From: Flavobacterium piscisymbiosum
GTDB taxonomy: Bacteria > Bacteroidota > Bacteroidia > Flavobacteriales > Flavobacteriaceae
Direction: 5' to 3'
DNA length: 64,000 nucleotides
Assembly (NCBI RefSeq): GCF_020905295.1
Contig: NZ_JAJJMM010000001.1
Span: 5,766,001-5,830,000 of the forward strand
Positions within the stretch are counted from its first letter, which is position 1. Each line of letters starts with the position of its first letter. Below, one piece after another: positions 52,369 through 61,407 of this stretch. The notes beneath the pieces are model-generated. The model was not told the DNA's origin and ran no database searches. It was given only the letters and a program-made list of their open reading frames with translations. The translations under genes and the position numbers were made by a program.

Positions 52369-52800
52369 ATGGAAATAAGAGAAATTAAAAATTCTGATTT
52401 TGATACTTTAAGAACCTTATTCTTAAAAGAAAGACAAGCGACTTTTTCATGGCTCAATCCTTCAAAATTTAAATTAGATGATTTTGAAAAGCATATAAAA
52501 GGAGAATTGGTTTTGGTCGCAATCGACGAAAATATTCCAGTTGGTTTTATTTCGATCTGGATGCCTAATAATTTTATTCACCATTTCTATATCGATCAAA
52601 AATATCAGGGCAAAGGCATTGGGACTTTACTATTGAAAGCCGCAATTCAGCAAACCAATTTTCCTATAACATTAAAATGTTTAGAAGAAAATAGAAAAGC
52701 CGTTGCGTTTTATAGAAAAAAAGGCTTTATCGAAAAAGAAAGAGGACCATCAGAACATGGTGACTATATTCTATTCGAGTTGCCGGAAAATATTAATTAA
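52369..52800 (+). CDS. GNAT family N-acetyltransferase
   Basis: This 143-residue acetyltransferase carries the acetyl-CoA-binding motif A at FYIDQKYQGKGIGTLLLKAA (QGKGIG). The later CLEENRKAVAFYRKKGFIEK is motif B. The length matches a minimal GNAT domain. It starts 28 nt after the DUF2306-like gene. The substrate is unknown. Confidence 0.92.
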   Translation: MEIREIKNSDFDTLRTLFLKERQATFSWLNPSKFKLDDFEKHIKGELVLVAIDENIPVGFISIWMPNNFIHHFYIDQKYQGKGIGTLLLKAAIQQTNFPITLKCLEENRKAVAFYRKKGFIEKERGPSEHGDYILFELPENIN

Positions 52801-52854
52801 AATAGCTAATTTTCAAAAACACATAAATCAACTTATTAATTAACCATCCAAAAA

Positions 52855-53358
52855 ATGAAAATAAATACCATAATTCTTCTTGCAGGTTTACTGCTTATCT
52901 TAGTTTCTATTTTTCTTTCGTATAAAAAAGCTCAGAAAAAACAAAACTCCGAAACATTAGATCCTAATAAAATAATTGCGGGGCCAATAGTTCACGATGA
53001 ATTAAGTGAGGAACAAATCGAAAAAATAACAAAAATACAATCTGTTTTTTCAGACATTTATCCCATATCATTAGAAGATACTATTACCAATTTTAAAAGA
53101 GATCGAAATCCTGATAACGAAATTATGGTTTGGGAAAATATGATGTATGCTTATGAAACATTTATTTCTAAAAATCCGGAAATTGACGTAGAAAAGAAAT
53201 CAGAAGTTTTCAAATTAATTCTCACACGTTCTATGATGGATGAGAGCAAAGTACGTTCTCAAACAGAATTTAAGATCTTGAACGAAAATGAAGTTAATGA
53301 AATATTGGCATCTTATATATTAGAATCAAAGCCTGTTATCATCGAAAAACACTCTTAA
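52855..53358 (+). CDS. Hypothetical membrane-anchored protein
   Basis: This 167-residue protein has one N-terminal membrane helix (about 5-23), then a charged alpha-helical region. It begins MKINTIILLAGLLLILVSIF and contains DELSEEQIEKITKIQSVFSD. I do not recognise a family. It is followed 12 nt later by another unknown gene, probably in the same transcript. Confidence 0.65.
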   Translation: MKINTIILLAGLLLILVSIFLSYKKAQKKQNSETLDPNKIIAGPIVHDELSEEQIEKITKIQSVFSDIYPISLEDTITNFKRDRNPDNEIMVWENMMYAYETFISKNPEIDVEKKSEVFKLILTRSMMDESKVRSQTEFKILNENEVNEILASYILESKPVIIEKHS

Positions 53359-53370
53359 AAACGTAACAAA

Positions 53371-53781
53371 ATGGCCCATACTTTCTACTCTTATTTAGCT
53401 TTCATTGCTCCAAATTCAAATGCTAGCCTATCTCTTCTAAAAAACAATCTAGAAACTTTTTATCAAAAAGAAACTATAGAAAACAAACCCGAAATTGTTC
53501 TTGATGATAATCAAATCGATATTGTTTTTGATGATGATTATCGCCTGCATATTGCACTTTCTGAAGAAGAATATGTAAACGAAGAAGCACTCGAGCTTGC
53601 AGATCAATATGAACTTGACTGGAATGAAAATGTTTTTGATAAAGCCAAATTAACAACCAGCCATAAAAGATTTGAAATTTGGGGCGATGATGATTTTGAT
53701 ATGGATTATTTTAATGATAGTTTGTTTGTAATCGAAGAAATAGAAAATTTTAGCGATGTCATTATTTTTGCAATTCAATAA
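53371..53781 (+). CDS. Hypothetical acidic protein
   Basis: This 136-residue cytosolic, strongly acidic protein has Asp/Glu-rich runs such as LDDNQIDIVFDDDYRLHI and FEIWGDDDFDMDYFNDS. There is no signal peptide and no known domain. Its size, acidity and alpha/beta pattern are like small immunity proteins, but no toxin gene is adjacent; this is only an impression. Confidence 0.65.
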   Translation: MAHTFYSYLAFIAPNSNASLSLLKNNLETFYQKETIENKPEIVLDDNQIDIVFDDDYRLHIALSEEEYVNEEALELADQYELDWNENVFDKAKLTTSHKRFEIWGDDDFDMDYFNDSLFVIEEIENFSDVIIFAIQ

Positions 53782-53866
53782 TTATCTTGGGTTTAGAAGG
53801 CTTTCTTTATTTTGGTTTTAATTTGTATTTTCGTTGAAAAGAAAAACCTTTACCTAAAAATATTTT

Positions 53867-54646
53867 ATGGAAGAAATAATACTCGAAAAATCAGTTTTTG
53901 AAGAAGTCCCAACAGAAAAAATTTATTCTGAAAAAGCAATTCGTGTTGGAACTTTTTTAGGAGGCCCTATAGTTGCCGGGTATTTTATAGCCGAAAATTT
54001 TAAAGTTTTTGGTGATTTCGACAAAGTAAAAAGAACCTGGATTATCACCATATTGGCAAGCATACTTATTTTTGGTTTAATATTTATGATTCCTGAAAAT
54101 GTTAATATTCCAAATGTGATATTTCCGGTTATTTACATGGGAATCGCAGCTTACTTCACAAAAAAATATCAGGAAGGAAACATAGCCAAACATATCGAAA
54201 ATGGCGGCGAAGAGTTTAATTGGTGGCGAACAATTGGTATTTCTCTTATTGGATGTATTGTTACTCTTGGCGCATTATTTGGAATCGCTTTTGCGAATGA
54301 AGCCGCCAACGGAAGACTGACAGAATCAACAAAAAAATATGGCGCGATGAATCATGAAATTGCTTATCAGAGTAATATCAATGAAAATGAAGCAGATAAA
54401 ATTGCTGAAGCTTTTGAGAAAACAACTTTTTTTGATGACACTATAACGAAATATGTTTATCTGGAAAAAATAAATAACAATTACGAAATTTCTATATCCT
54501 GCAACGAATCAATTAAAAATGATAGAGCAGCTACACAAACATTCGTATACTTAAGAAACGATATGCAAAAGTTTTTTCCAGACAATAAAATCATTTTTAA
54601 GCTTGTTGTTAATGACCTTGATAATGTCGTAAAAAGGATTGAGTAA
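53867..54646 (+). CDS. Hypothetical membrane protein
   Basis: This 259-residue protein has a cytosolic start, four hydrophobic helices (about 27-47, 57-76, 80-97 and 126-146), and a soluble C-terminal domain of about 110 residues. That domain begins EIAYQSNINENEADKIAEAF and includes FVYLRNDMQKFFPDNKIIF. No family is recognised. The next gene follows after 10 nt. Confidence 0.65.
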   Translation: MEEIILEKSVFEEVPTEKIYSEKAIRVGTFLGGPIVAGYFIAENFKVFGDFDKVKRTWIITILASILIFGLIFMIPENVNIPNVIFPVIYMGIAAYFTKKYQEGNIAKHIENGGEEFNWWRTIGISLIGCIVTLGALFGIAFANEAANGRLTESTKKYGAMNHEIAYQSNINENEADKIAEAFEKTTFFDDTITKYVYLEKINNNYEISISCNESIKNDRAATQTFVYLRNDMQKFFPDNKIIFKLVVNDLDNVVKRIE

Positions 54647-54656
54647 AGTAAAAATA

Positions 54657-55280
54657 ATGACCAAAAACTTCAAAGAAGCAGAAACAGAAGACACAACAAT
54701 TGTAGGTAATCCTAATTTACTTTTACTTGGCTTTGGTATTATTACATTTTTACTTTCTATAACTATTGCTTATTATACTTTTAATCTAAAATATTTTACT
54801 GAAATTAGTTTAGAAAATAGTTTAGTTTGGGTATTTGAGTTTTTCATTGTATTGTTAGCTTTTTTAAGCGTTTATATGATTTTAACTCTAAAGAAAGTTA
54901 CGCTTACCAATACTGGTTTAAATATTTCATATCCTTTCTTACATTCATCACGCGATATTAGTTTTGATGATGTTTGTAAAGTTTACGATCAGGACTACGA
55001 TATAAAAGGTTCGCACAATTACAAATTGTATGATATTTATAAAGGAAAAAAGACGATTATAGAAATTTATGATGCTAAAAACATTGTGATTACTTCGCTC
55101 GAAGTCAGCAACTATGCTATTCTTTCTCAAAATTTAAAAAACATTACAAAGTCTTATTTTAAGGTAAAGACGAATTATTACGATACTATTGTAAACACAC
55201 AGCGCTATGGCTGGTTTGTATTTTGGGTGTTTTTTATTTATTTTTTAATTGCTTATATCATCTATAAAAAATATTCCTGA
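54657..55280 (+). CDS. Hypothetical PH-like membrane protein
   Basis: This 207-residue protein is read from the ATG at 54657 (MTKNFKEAETED); a TTG at 54639 would overlap the previous gene by 8 nt. Two N-terminal helices (about 22-42 and 60-80) precede a beta-rich segment (VTLTNTGLNISYPFLHSSRD, then ISFDDVCKVYDQDYD). That segment resembles bacterial PH-like domains. A last helix lies near the C-terminus. The function is unknown. Confidence 0.65.
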   Translation: MTKNFKEAETEDTTIVGNPNLLLLGFGIITFLLSITIAYYTFNLKYFTEISLENSLVWVFEFFIVLLAFLSVYMILTLKKVTLTNTGLNISYPFLHSSRDISFDDVCKVYDQDYDIKGSHNYKLYDIYKGKKTIIEIYDAKNIVITSLEVSNYAILSQNLKNITKSYFKVKTNYYDTIVNTQRYGWFVFWVFFIYFLIAYIIYKKYS

Positions 55281-55456
55281 TTTTTTATGAAATGGTTTGA
55301 CAGGCAATAGATTAAACAGATTTACTCCGGTCTTTATTACTTTTTTGTTTCGAAATAAAATTATAAAACTGGCTTAACGAATTTGCTGGCAAACCTGACA
55401 GATTTATAACGTTCTGTATTTACCCCAACCTTCATTTCTTATATAAACTAAAACCC

Positions 55457-55535
55457 CTAACCTAGCCCCGATGGACGTGGTATCCTTTTTCTTGCTCCTT
55501 TAGCAAGGAAAAGATATAGCGGACAGCGGGACAAG
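55457..55535. repeat. Dispersed mosaic element, copy D
   Basis: CTAACCTAGCCCCGATGGAC, then GGTATCC, an inner hairpin CTTGCTCCTTTAGCAAG, and AAGATATAGCGGACAGCGGG. This is the clearest copy of the element seen at 40580, 47624 and 50413. Next to it, near 55393, is a fragment of the AACCTGACAG palindrome. Confidence 0.7.
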
Positions 55536-55630
55536 AGGTGTTTTTTACACTTCTTATCTGCTCCTGAAAAGCTATAAATAATAAAGTTACTTCATTAATA
55601 GAATTCGTATAAATTGTAATAAAAAACTTA

Positions 55631-55638
55631 TATATTTG
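55631..55638 (+). promoter_or_regulatory. Possible -7 element of the lipoprotein gene at 55661
   Basis: TATATTTG matches TAnnTTTG, 22 nt before the ATG. Confidence 0.4.
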
Positions 55639-55660
55639 AAAAATAAAAAGTATAAGATTT

Positions 55661-56104
55661 ATGAAGTATTTTCCTTTGTATTTAATGATATTATCAATCG
55701 TAATGCTAACGATTTTTGGCTGCAAAAAAAATGATATCAATGAAAACAGATTTTCGTATTATGAAGCCATTAGTACGCAAACAGAAGTTATAAAAGTAAA
55801 ATTTATTGAATGGGCAACTACTGACAGACCCGGTTTTATAACGGAAGAAAACTATAATGCCAAAAAAAATGACACTACTTTAGTAAACTATTGTTTTTAT
55901 CTTGATACTAAAAACAATGATATTCAGAATTTTTCGGCTAAAAATATTGAAAAGCTGAATGACGGTGAAACAATTGAGCTCACCGGAAGATATTTCAAAA
56001 CCAAAAGGTTTGATGACATTTTTCCGTATAAAGAATCTAACACCTACAGTTTTAAACCAAAGGACGGTTATTTTACTGTTTTTGTATATGAAACGATCAA
56101 ATAA
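55661..56104 (+). CDS. Hypothetical lipoprotein
   Basis: This 147-residue protein has a lipobox (TIFGC, lipidated Cys21). The mature part is a small beta-rich domain (TEVIKVKFIEW, then NDGETIELTGRYFKTK). No family is recognised. It stands alone between a repeat element and the SRPBCC gene. Confidence 0.7.
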   Translation: MKYFPLYLMILSIVMLTIFGCKKNDINENRFSYYEAISTQTEVIKVKFIEWATTDRPGFITEENYNAKKNDTTLVNYCFYLDTKNNDIQNFSAKNIEKLNDGETIELTGRYFKTKRFDDIFPYKESNTYSFKPKDGYFTVFVYETIK

Positions 56105-56166
56105 TTCGTCTGATCTGCCCCTTAAAACTGTCTTTTTTCAACCCTAAACTATTGATTATTAATAGT

Positions 56167-56174
56167 TAAATTTG
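56167..56174 (+). promoter_or_regulatory. Possible -7 element of the SRPBCC gene
   Basis: TAAATTTG matches TAnnTTTG, 26 nt before the ATG. Confidence 0.4.
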
Positions 56175-56200
56175 TTGTACTAATTTCTAAATCAGATAAA

Positions 56201-56686
56201 ATGAGTGCAACAGATTTTACCACAAGCATAAAAGTAGACCAATCTCCTAAAGAAGTTTTTGATGCCGTTACGAATGTTCGGGGTTGGTGGTCTGAAGAAA
56301 TTGAAGGCAATACGGCTCAGCTTAACGATGTATTCGATTATCATTATGAAGATGTTCATCGCTGCAAAATAAAACTGATCGAGGTAATTGAGAATCAGAA
56401 AGTCGTTTGGCTGGTCGAAGAAAACTATTTTAAATTTACGGAAGATAAAACGGAATGGACAGGCACGAAACCTACTTTTGAAATCTCTGAAAAAGACGGA
56501 AAAACCGAACTTAAGTTTACGCATTTTGGTTTGAATCCGGAATACGAATGTTTTGAAATCTGCCGGGATTCCTGGACAAATTATATTCAGAATAGTTTGA
56601 AAAAGCTTATCACAACCGGAAAAGGAGAACCAAATGCAAGCGGAAAACCTCAAACCGAAAATGAGAAAAAATTGTCTGAAAAATAA
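56201..56686 (+). CDS. SRPBCC (AHSA1/START-like) domain protein
   Basis: This 161-residue protein has a helix-grip fold that binds hydrophobic ligands in a central cavity. It begins FTTSIKVDQSPKEVFDAVTN and VRGWWSEEI, the typical AHSA1-type start, followed by a beta-sheet (VVWLVEENYFKFTEDKTEW) and a long C-terminal helix (CRDSWTNYIQNSLKKLI). The role is unknown. Confidence 0.88.
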   Translation: MSATDFTTSIKVDQSPKEVFDAVTNVRGWWSEEIEGNTAQLNDVFDYHYEDVHRCKIKLIEVIENQKVVWLVEENYFKFTEDKTEWTGTKPTFEISEKDGKTELKFTHFGLNPEYECFEICRDSWTNYIQNSLKKLITTGKGEPNASGKPQTENEKKLSEK

Positions 56687-56761
56687 TTTTCAGTTTTTTG
56701 ATCCCCATTTTTAGGCTACGACAAAAATAGTTTTGGCTAAATCTGCCTGATGAATGTTGCG

Positions 56762-56769
56762 TAACTTTG
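56762..56769 (+). promoter_or_regulatory. Possible -7 element of the NmrA-like/AraC operon
   Basis: TAACTTTG matches TAnnTTTG and lies 20 nt before the ATG; a -33 TTTG at the right distance is not clear. Confidence 0.45.
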
Positions 56770-56789
56770 TACTATAAAAATAGATACAA

Positions 56790-57686
56790 ATGAAAATTAC
56801 AATTACAGGTTCTTTAGGGAACATTAGCAAACCATTGGCACAAGAATTAGTGCAAAAAGGACATGAAGTTACAGTAATTAGCAGCAGTGCTGAAAAGAAG
56901 GCCGAAATTGAAGATTTGGGAGCTTCATCAGCCATAGGTTCTGTCGAAGACCCAGCTTTCTTAACCAAAGCTTTTACAGGCGCAGATTCGGTTTATTGTA
57001 TGATTCCGCGTGCGAATTATTTTGATCCCAATTTGGATCTTGATGCTTTTACGCGTAAAATTGGAAATAATTATGCCGAAGCTATTAAAAATTCCGGCGT
57101 AAAACGTGTGGTATTTTTAAGCAGTATTGGGGCACATTTAGAGCAGAATTCAGGAATAATTCAGCGTTATAATGAGATCGAAACTATTTTGAAAAAGCTT
57201 GACGATGTTTCGATTACGTTTATGCGTCCAACTTCTTTCTTTTACAATTTGCTGGCTTATATACCGTCGATCAAATCGCAAGGCATTATTGCAGCTAATT
57301 ATGGTGGTGACAGAATGATTCCGTGGGTTTCTCCAAATGATATTGCTGCTGCAATTGCTGAGGAAATCACAACTCCGCTTGACGGAAAAAAAGTTCGTTA
57401 TGTTTCGAGCGAAGAACTTACAGGCGATGAAACAGTTCGTATTTTAGGCGAAGCTATAGGCAAACCGGATTTAAAATGGGTTTTAATCAGTGATGAAGAA
57501 ACACTAAACGGCTTGGTAAACGTGGGAATGCAGCCTAAAATCGCCGAAGGTTTGGTCGAAATGTACGCCGGACTTTACAACGGTTTATTGGGCGAAGATT
57601 ACATTAAAAACAGACCGGCAGAAATGGGAAAAACAAAACTAGCCAATTATGCCAAAGAATTTGCTGCTATTTATAAACAGAAATAA
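56790..57686 (+). CDS. NmrA/QorB-like NAD(P)-binding oxidoreductase
   Basis: This 298-residue Rossmann protein has the nucleotide-binding turn TGSLGNISKPLAQ at its start. GADSVYCMIPRANY and VKRVVFLSSIGAHLEQNSGI follow, as in atypical short-chain reductases of the NmrA/quinone-reductase-2 group. MRPTSFFYNLLAYI is also family-typical. It is followed 12 nt later by an AraC regulator gene that probably controls it. The substrate is unknown. Confidence 0.88.
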   Translation: MKITITGSLGNISKPLAQELVQKGHEVTVISSSAEKKAEIEDLGASSAIGSVEDPAFLTKAFTGADSVYCMIPRANYFDPNLDLDAFTRKIGNNYAEAIKNSGVKRVVFLSSIGAHLEQNSGIIQRYNEIETILKKLDDVSITFMRPTSFFYNLLAYIPSIKSQGIIAANYGGDRMIPWVSPNDIAAAIAEEITTPLDGKKVRYVSSEELTGDETVRILGEAIGKPDLKWVLISDEETLNGLVNVGMQPKIAEGLVEMYAGLYNGLLGEDYIKNRPAEMGKTKLANYAKEFAAIYKQK

Positions 57687-57698
57687 GTACCTTAGACT

Positions 57699-58613
57699 AT
57701 GGCAAATCATCAACCACACCGCATAAAAAGTATTAGCGAATTTCATGAGTTTCGGGATTTGCCCAAGCCTGAACATCCGTTAGTGAGCGTTTATAATTTT
57801 GTGGATCTAAAACATCTAAACGAAGAAGAACCAAAAAGTTTAATGCTTGATTTTTATTCGATTGCATTAAAACGTCATGCTAATGCAACCATGCGTTACG
57901 GTCAGCAGGAGTACGATTTTAAAGAAGGTGTTTTGTTGTTTATTGCGCCAGGTCAGGTTTTTTCTATAGAAGGAAATGCCGAGTTACAACATACAGGATG
58001 GTCATTATTGATTCATCCTGATTTTTTATGGAATACGCCTTTGGCAAAAAAAATCAAGCAATACGAGTATTTTGGCTATTCGGTTCATGAAGCTTTGCAT
58101 CTTTCTGACAAAGAAGAAAAAATGATTATTGGCATTATAAAAAATATTCAGCAGGAATATCAGTCGAATATTGATAAATTCAGCCAGGATGTTATTATTG
58201 CCCAAATCGAATTGCTGCTCACTTATGCAGAACGTTTTTATAACCGACAATTTATTACCCGAAAAATAAGCAATCATCAGATTCTGGCTCGTTTAGAAAA
58301 CTTGCTTGAAGATTATTTTGCAAATGAATCTCTGTCTAAAAAGGGTTTGCCAACTGTACATTATATTGCCGAAACCCTAAATGTTACGCCCAATTATTTA
58401 AGCGGATTACTCAAATCGCTTACAGGCCAAAGCACGCAGCAACACATACACGATAAATTGATCGAAAAAGCCAAAGAAAAACTTTCGACAACCAACTTAT
58501 CCATCAGCGAAATTGCTTTTGAACTGGGTTTCGAACATCAGCAATCTTTTAGCAAATTGTTTAAGACCAAAACAAATGTCTCTCCTTTAGAATTCAGACA
58601 ATCTTTTAACTAA
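57699..58613 (+). CDS. AraC family transcriptional regulator
   Basis: This 304-residue regulator has an N-terminal cupin-like sensing domain (ATMRYGQQEYDFKEGVLLFI, then APGQVF). The C-terminal AraC double helix-turn-helix has VHYIAETLNVTPNYLSGLLK and ISEIAFELGFEHQQSFSKLF. It is co-transcribed with the reductase gene upstream, which suggests autoregulation of the operon. Confidence 0.93.
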   Translation: MANHQPHRIKSISEFHEFRDLPKPEHPLVSVYNFVDLKHLNEEEPKSLMLDFYSIALKRHANATMRYGQQEYDFKEGVLLFIAPGQVFSIEGNAELQHTGWSLLIHPDFLWNTPLAKKIKQYEYFGYSVHEALHLSDKEEKMIIGIIKNIQQEYQSNIDKFSQDVIIAQIELLLTYAERFYNRQFITRKISNHQILARLENLLEDYFANESLSKKGLPTVHYIAETLNVTPNYLSGLLKSLTGQSTQQHIHDKLIEKAKEKLSTTNLSISEIAFELGFEHQQSFSKLFKTKTNVSPLEFRQSFN

Positions 58614-58659
58614 ATAGAAGCTATAATTTTCATAAATTCGTTATTCTTAAATCAAGTTT

Positions 58660-59076
58660 ATGAATCCGATTTTTAAAAATACTTTGGCCGTAATTATTGG
58701 CCTTTTTGTTGGAAGTGTTGTCAATATGGCTATTATTTTAATGAGTAGTTCGGTTATTCCTCCTCCAAACGGTGCAGATGTTACTACAATGGAAGGACTA
58801 AAAGCGACCATGCATTTATTCGAACCTAAACATTTTATTTTTCCTTTTCTTGCACATGCCATCGGAACTTTTGCCGGTGCGGCAACAACAGCTTTAATTG
58901 CTGCCAATCGCAAAACAGAATTGGCTTTGGCAATTGGCTCTTTCTTTTTATTAGGAGGTATTGTCAATGTTTGTACATTGCCTTCACCTATTTGGTACAA
59001 CATATTAGATGTTGTATTAGCCTACTTGCCAATGGCTTATCTGGCTAGAAAGTTAGTTGTTTCAAAAGAGTCTTAA
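58660..59076 (+). CDS. Hypothetical four-helix membrane protein
   Basis: This 138-residue integral membrane protein has four helices (about 7-30, 55-78, 85-105 and 112-132). The first loop contains VIPPPNGADVTTMEGLKATM. I do not recognise a named family, although similar small proteins are frequent in Bacteroidota. It is followed 17 nt later by the ArsR-like fragment gene. Confidence 0.7.
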   Translation: MNPIFKNTLAVIIGLFVGSVVNMAIILMSSSVIPPPNGADVTTMEGLKATMHLFEPKHFIFPFLAHAIGTFAGAATTALIAANRKTELALAIGSFFLLGGIVNVCTLPSPIWYNILDVVLAYLPMAYLARKLVVSKES

Positions 59077-59093
59077 CTTTATATTTTTCAAAA

Positions 59094-59309
59094 ATGAGCA
59101 ACAAATCAATCATAGCGAAACCGGCAAAAATGTGTTACGAACATATTGGCGGAAAATTGGGGCAATTACTGGTAGAAAATTTTGCTGATAAAGGCTGGAT
59201 TGCCAAAAACAAACCAACTGATAAAAACTATTATATTACTGATTTGGGACAAGAAGGATTTGAAAAATTAGGCATTGACATTTCACAAATCAAGTCTGAA
59301 GAGTTATAA
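59094..59309 (+). CDS. Short protein resembling the C-terminal part of ArsR-type regulators
   Basis: This 71-residue protein contains AKMCYEHIGGKLGQLLVENF and then KGWI and YYITDLGQEGFEKLGID. That matches the segment following the helix-turn-helix in some ArsR-family regulators (CYDHLAGKLG-type). The DNA-binding domain itself is absent and cannot be found upstream. It may be a real small protein or the remnant of a regulator. Confidence 0.6.
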   Translation: MSNKSIIAKPAKMCYEHIGGKLGQLLVENFADKGWIAKNKPTDKNYYITDLGQEGFEKLGIDISQIKSEEL

Positions 59310-59318
59310 ATAAAAAAA

Positions 59319-60005
59319 ATGAAAAAAGTTGGACTCGTAGGCGGAACCAGTTGGGTTTCGACAATAGATTATTATAAATTCATAAACGAAGGTGTAAATA
59401 AAAAACTGGGCGGATTGCAATTTGCAGAATGTTTGATTTATTCTTTGAACTTTGGTGATATTCAGGAAAAAACCTGGCCAAACGCATACGAACTGGTATT
59501 GAATGCGTGCTTAAGTTTACAAAAAAGCGGTGTTGATGCTATTGTTTTGTGCGCCAATACAGCGCATATGCATGCAGACAAAATCGAAAAAGAAATTGAC
59601 GTACCGTTAATTCATATTGGTACTGAAACAGCAAAAGCCATAACACAAGAAAAAATTACAACGGTTGGTCTTTTAGGAACTTCGTTTTCTATGGAAATGG
59701 ATTTTTATAAAGACCGTCTGAAAAGTTTTGGATTAAATGTATTGATTCCCGAAAGTCAGAAAACTCGAAATTATATACAACAGGTTTTAAAACAAGAACT
59801 GGGTAAAGGAATTATAAATCCGGAATCGAAAAAAAACTATATCAAAATTGCCAACGAACTGATCGAGCGTGGCGCCGAAGGGATTATTTTGGGCTGTACC
59901 GAAATTCCTTTATTAATCGACCAATCTGATTTTTCTGTTCCTGTTTTCGATACAACAAAAATACATTCGGATGCTATTGTAAGCTTTATGCTTGCTTCAA
60001 CTTAA
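59319..60005 (+). CDS. Aspartate/glutamate racemase family protein
   Basis: This 228-residue cofactor-independent racemase has the two catalytic cysteines: Cys78 in VLCANTAHMHAD and Cys193 in ILGCTEIPLL. It begins KKVGLVGGTSWVSTIDYYKF, the usual start for the YgeA/RacX group. It probably interconverts aspartate or another amino acid for peptidoglycan or signalling use. It starts 9 nt after the ArsR-like fragment. Confidence 0.92.
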   Translation: MKKVGLVGGTSWVSTIDYYKFINEGVNKKLGGLQFAECLIYSLNFGDIQEKTWPNAYELVLNACLSLQKSGVDAIVLCANTAHMHADKIEKEIDVPLIHIGTETAKAITQEKITTVGLLGTSFSMEMDFYKDRLKSFGLNVLIPESQKTRNYIQQVLKQELGKGIINPESKKNYIKIANELIERGAEGIILGCTEIPLLIDQSDFSVPVFDTTKIHSDAIVSFMLAST

Positions 60006-60015
60006 ATTATAACTT

Positions 60016-60714
60016 ATGAGCTATTTTGGCGGACTAGGTGCTGGAAAAGGATGGAATAAATTTAATTTTATCCTTACACCTGAGCAATTTGAATCAATTT
60101 TCAGTGAACTTAAATTTTACTTTGTTATTACAAACACAAGGGTTGCCATAGATTATACTGCAACTGATAAATCTTATGTTTATGATGGTTACAAAGATTT
60201 TTTTAATGAAATCATGATTGGTAACAAAGAATACGATAGAAAAGAACATTGGTTGTACGAGGATAAAATCAGAATATCGATTACTGACGATATTTCTAAA
60301 ATTGGCTTCAAAGAAATTATAGACAAAAAAGGAACTGTTTCTAATAAATTTAAATTGGTTGATCCAACAGAACCAGTAATCGATATCAGCCCTTTTTATA
60401 TTATCTTTTCAGAGCATAAGGAAAGCTTAAGTATCGCTTATATGAATACCGAAGGTACAATAGGTTTAGAACTGACTTATCCTAAATTGGTAAGTTTTTC
60501 TACTGATAAATTCAATTCTGTTGTTGATACGAATCAGTTCAACAACACCTTGTTATTTAATGATTTAATAAAAAACATAAAAGCATTATCCAGTAAAGCA
60601 AAATTGCAAAGCAATACAAAACTATATCGCCCAAATTTCTGGATTAGTCCCGAAGCAAAAAAAGTTATCAATGAAAATAGATATTTAAAATCGAACTCAT
60701 TAACTATCATTTAA
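60016..60714 (+). CDS. Hypothetical protein
   Basis: This 232-residue cytosolic protein has no signal peptide and mixed alpha/beta composition (FNFILTPEQFESIFSELKFY, RVAIDYTATDKSYVYDGYKD). I do not recognise a family. It starts 10 nt after the racemase gene, probably in the same transcript, and is followed 16 nt later by a lipoprotein gene. Confidence 0.65.
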   Translation: MSYFGGLGAGKGWNKFNFILTPEQFESIFSELKFYFVITNTRVAIDYTATDKSYVYDGYKDFFNEIMIGNKEYDRKEHWLYEDKIRISITDDISKIGFKEIIDKKGTVSNKFKLVDPTEPVIDISPFYIIFSEHKESLSIAYMNTEGTIGLELTYPKLVSFSTDKFNSVVDTNQFNNTLLFNDLIKNIKALSSKAKLQSNTKLYRPNFWISPEAKKVINENRYLKSNSLTII

Positions 60715-60730
60715 TACCACAAAATCGGAT

Positions 60731-61336
60731 ATGAAAAAGATTTCAAGACTATTATTACTTCTATTGGTTTCGGTTTTATTCATAAACTGTGCTTCTTTTT
60801 CGAATAAAGATTTTAAAAACGACTACACTAAAATAAATGAAAGCAATCTTCTTTCGTTTAACGGAAAATATTCTTTTTATCCCATTAAGAAATTCGACAA
60901 AAAAAATCCGAATTCACAATATGATATTTCCCAAAACATCATCAACTCTTATAATTACATCACAAACGATATTCTAAAATTTGACAAAAAGGATTCTATT
61001 GTAAAAGGCCTTACTGAATATCATATCGAATTAAATCTCATTAACAATACGGACTTAGACGTTGCATTATTTAAAAACAATAACAGCATAAAAAAACAGC
61101 AAATAAAAGGCGAGCTTAAAAACGACGGTATGTTTTATCTCGATAACAAATACCTGAAATGCAACGGAATCCCTTATCTTTTTGGCGGATGCAATAACAA
61201 TAAAAGACGCATTACGCTTTCTAAAAACAATAATCTAATTATAAACGAAGCCTTAGATAATGCGGGTGCACTGTTATTTATTTTTTGGGCTGGCCAAAGT
61301 TATAATGGTGTGTATGAATTTAAGCGTTTAGAATAA
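60731..61336 (+). CDS. Hypothetical lipoprotein
   Basis: This 201-residue exported protein has a Leu-rich signal (RLLLLLLVSVLF) and a probable lipidated Cys20 (LFINC). The mature chain is Asn/Lys-rich with a beta pattern and has Cys residues in KCNGIPYLFGGCNNN. No family is recognised. It is the last gene of a run starting near 58660. Confidence 0.68.
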   Translation: MKKISRLLLLLLVSVLFINCASFSNKDFKNDYTKINESNLLSFNGKYSFYPIKKFDKKNPNSQYDISQNIINSYNYITNDILKFDKKDSIVKGLTEYHIELNLINNTDLDVALFKNNNSIKKQQIKGELKNDGMFYLDNKYLKCNGIPYLFGGCNNNKRRITLSKNNNLIINEALDNAGALLFIFWAGQSYNGVYEFKRLE

Positions 61337-61407
61337 AATAGTAATCTCTTTTTGAATTTCTTAAATTCTTATTTTATAACTTAGTTAGCTTTTAAAATTT
61401 TAAAATC

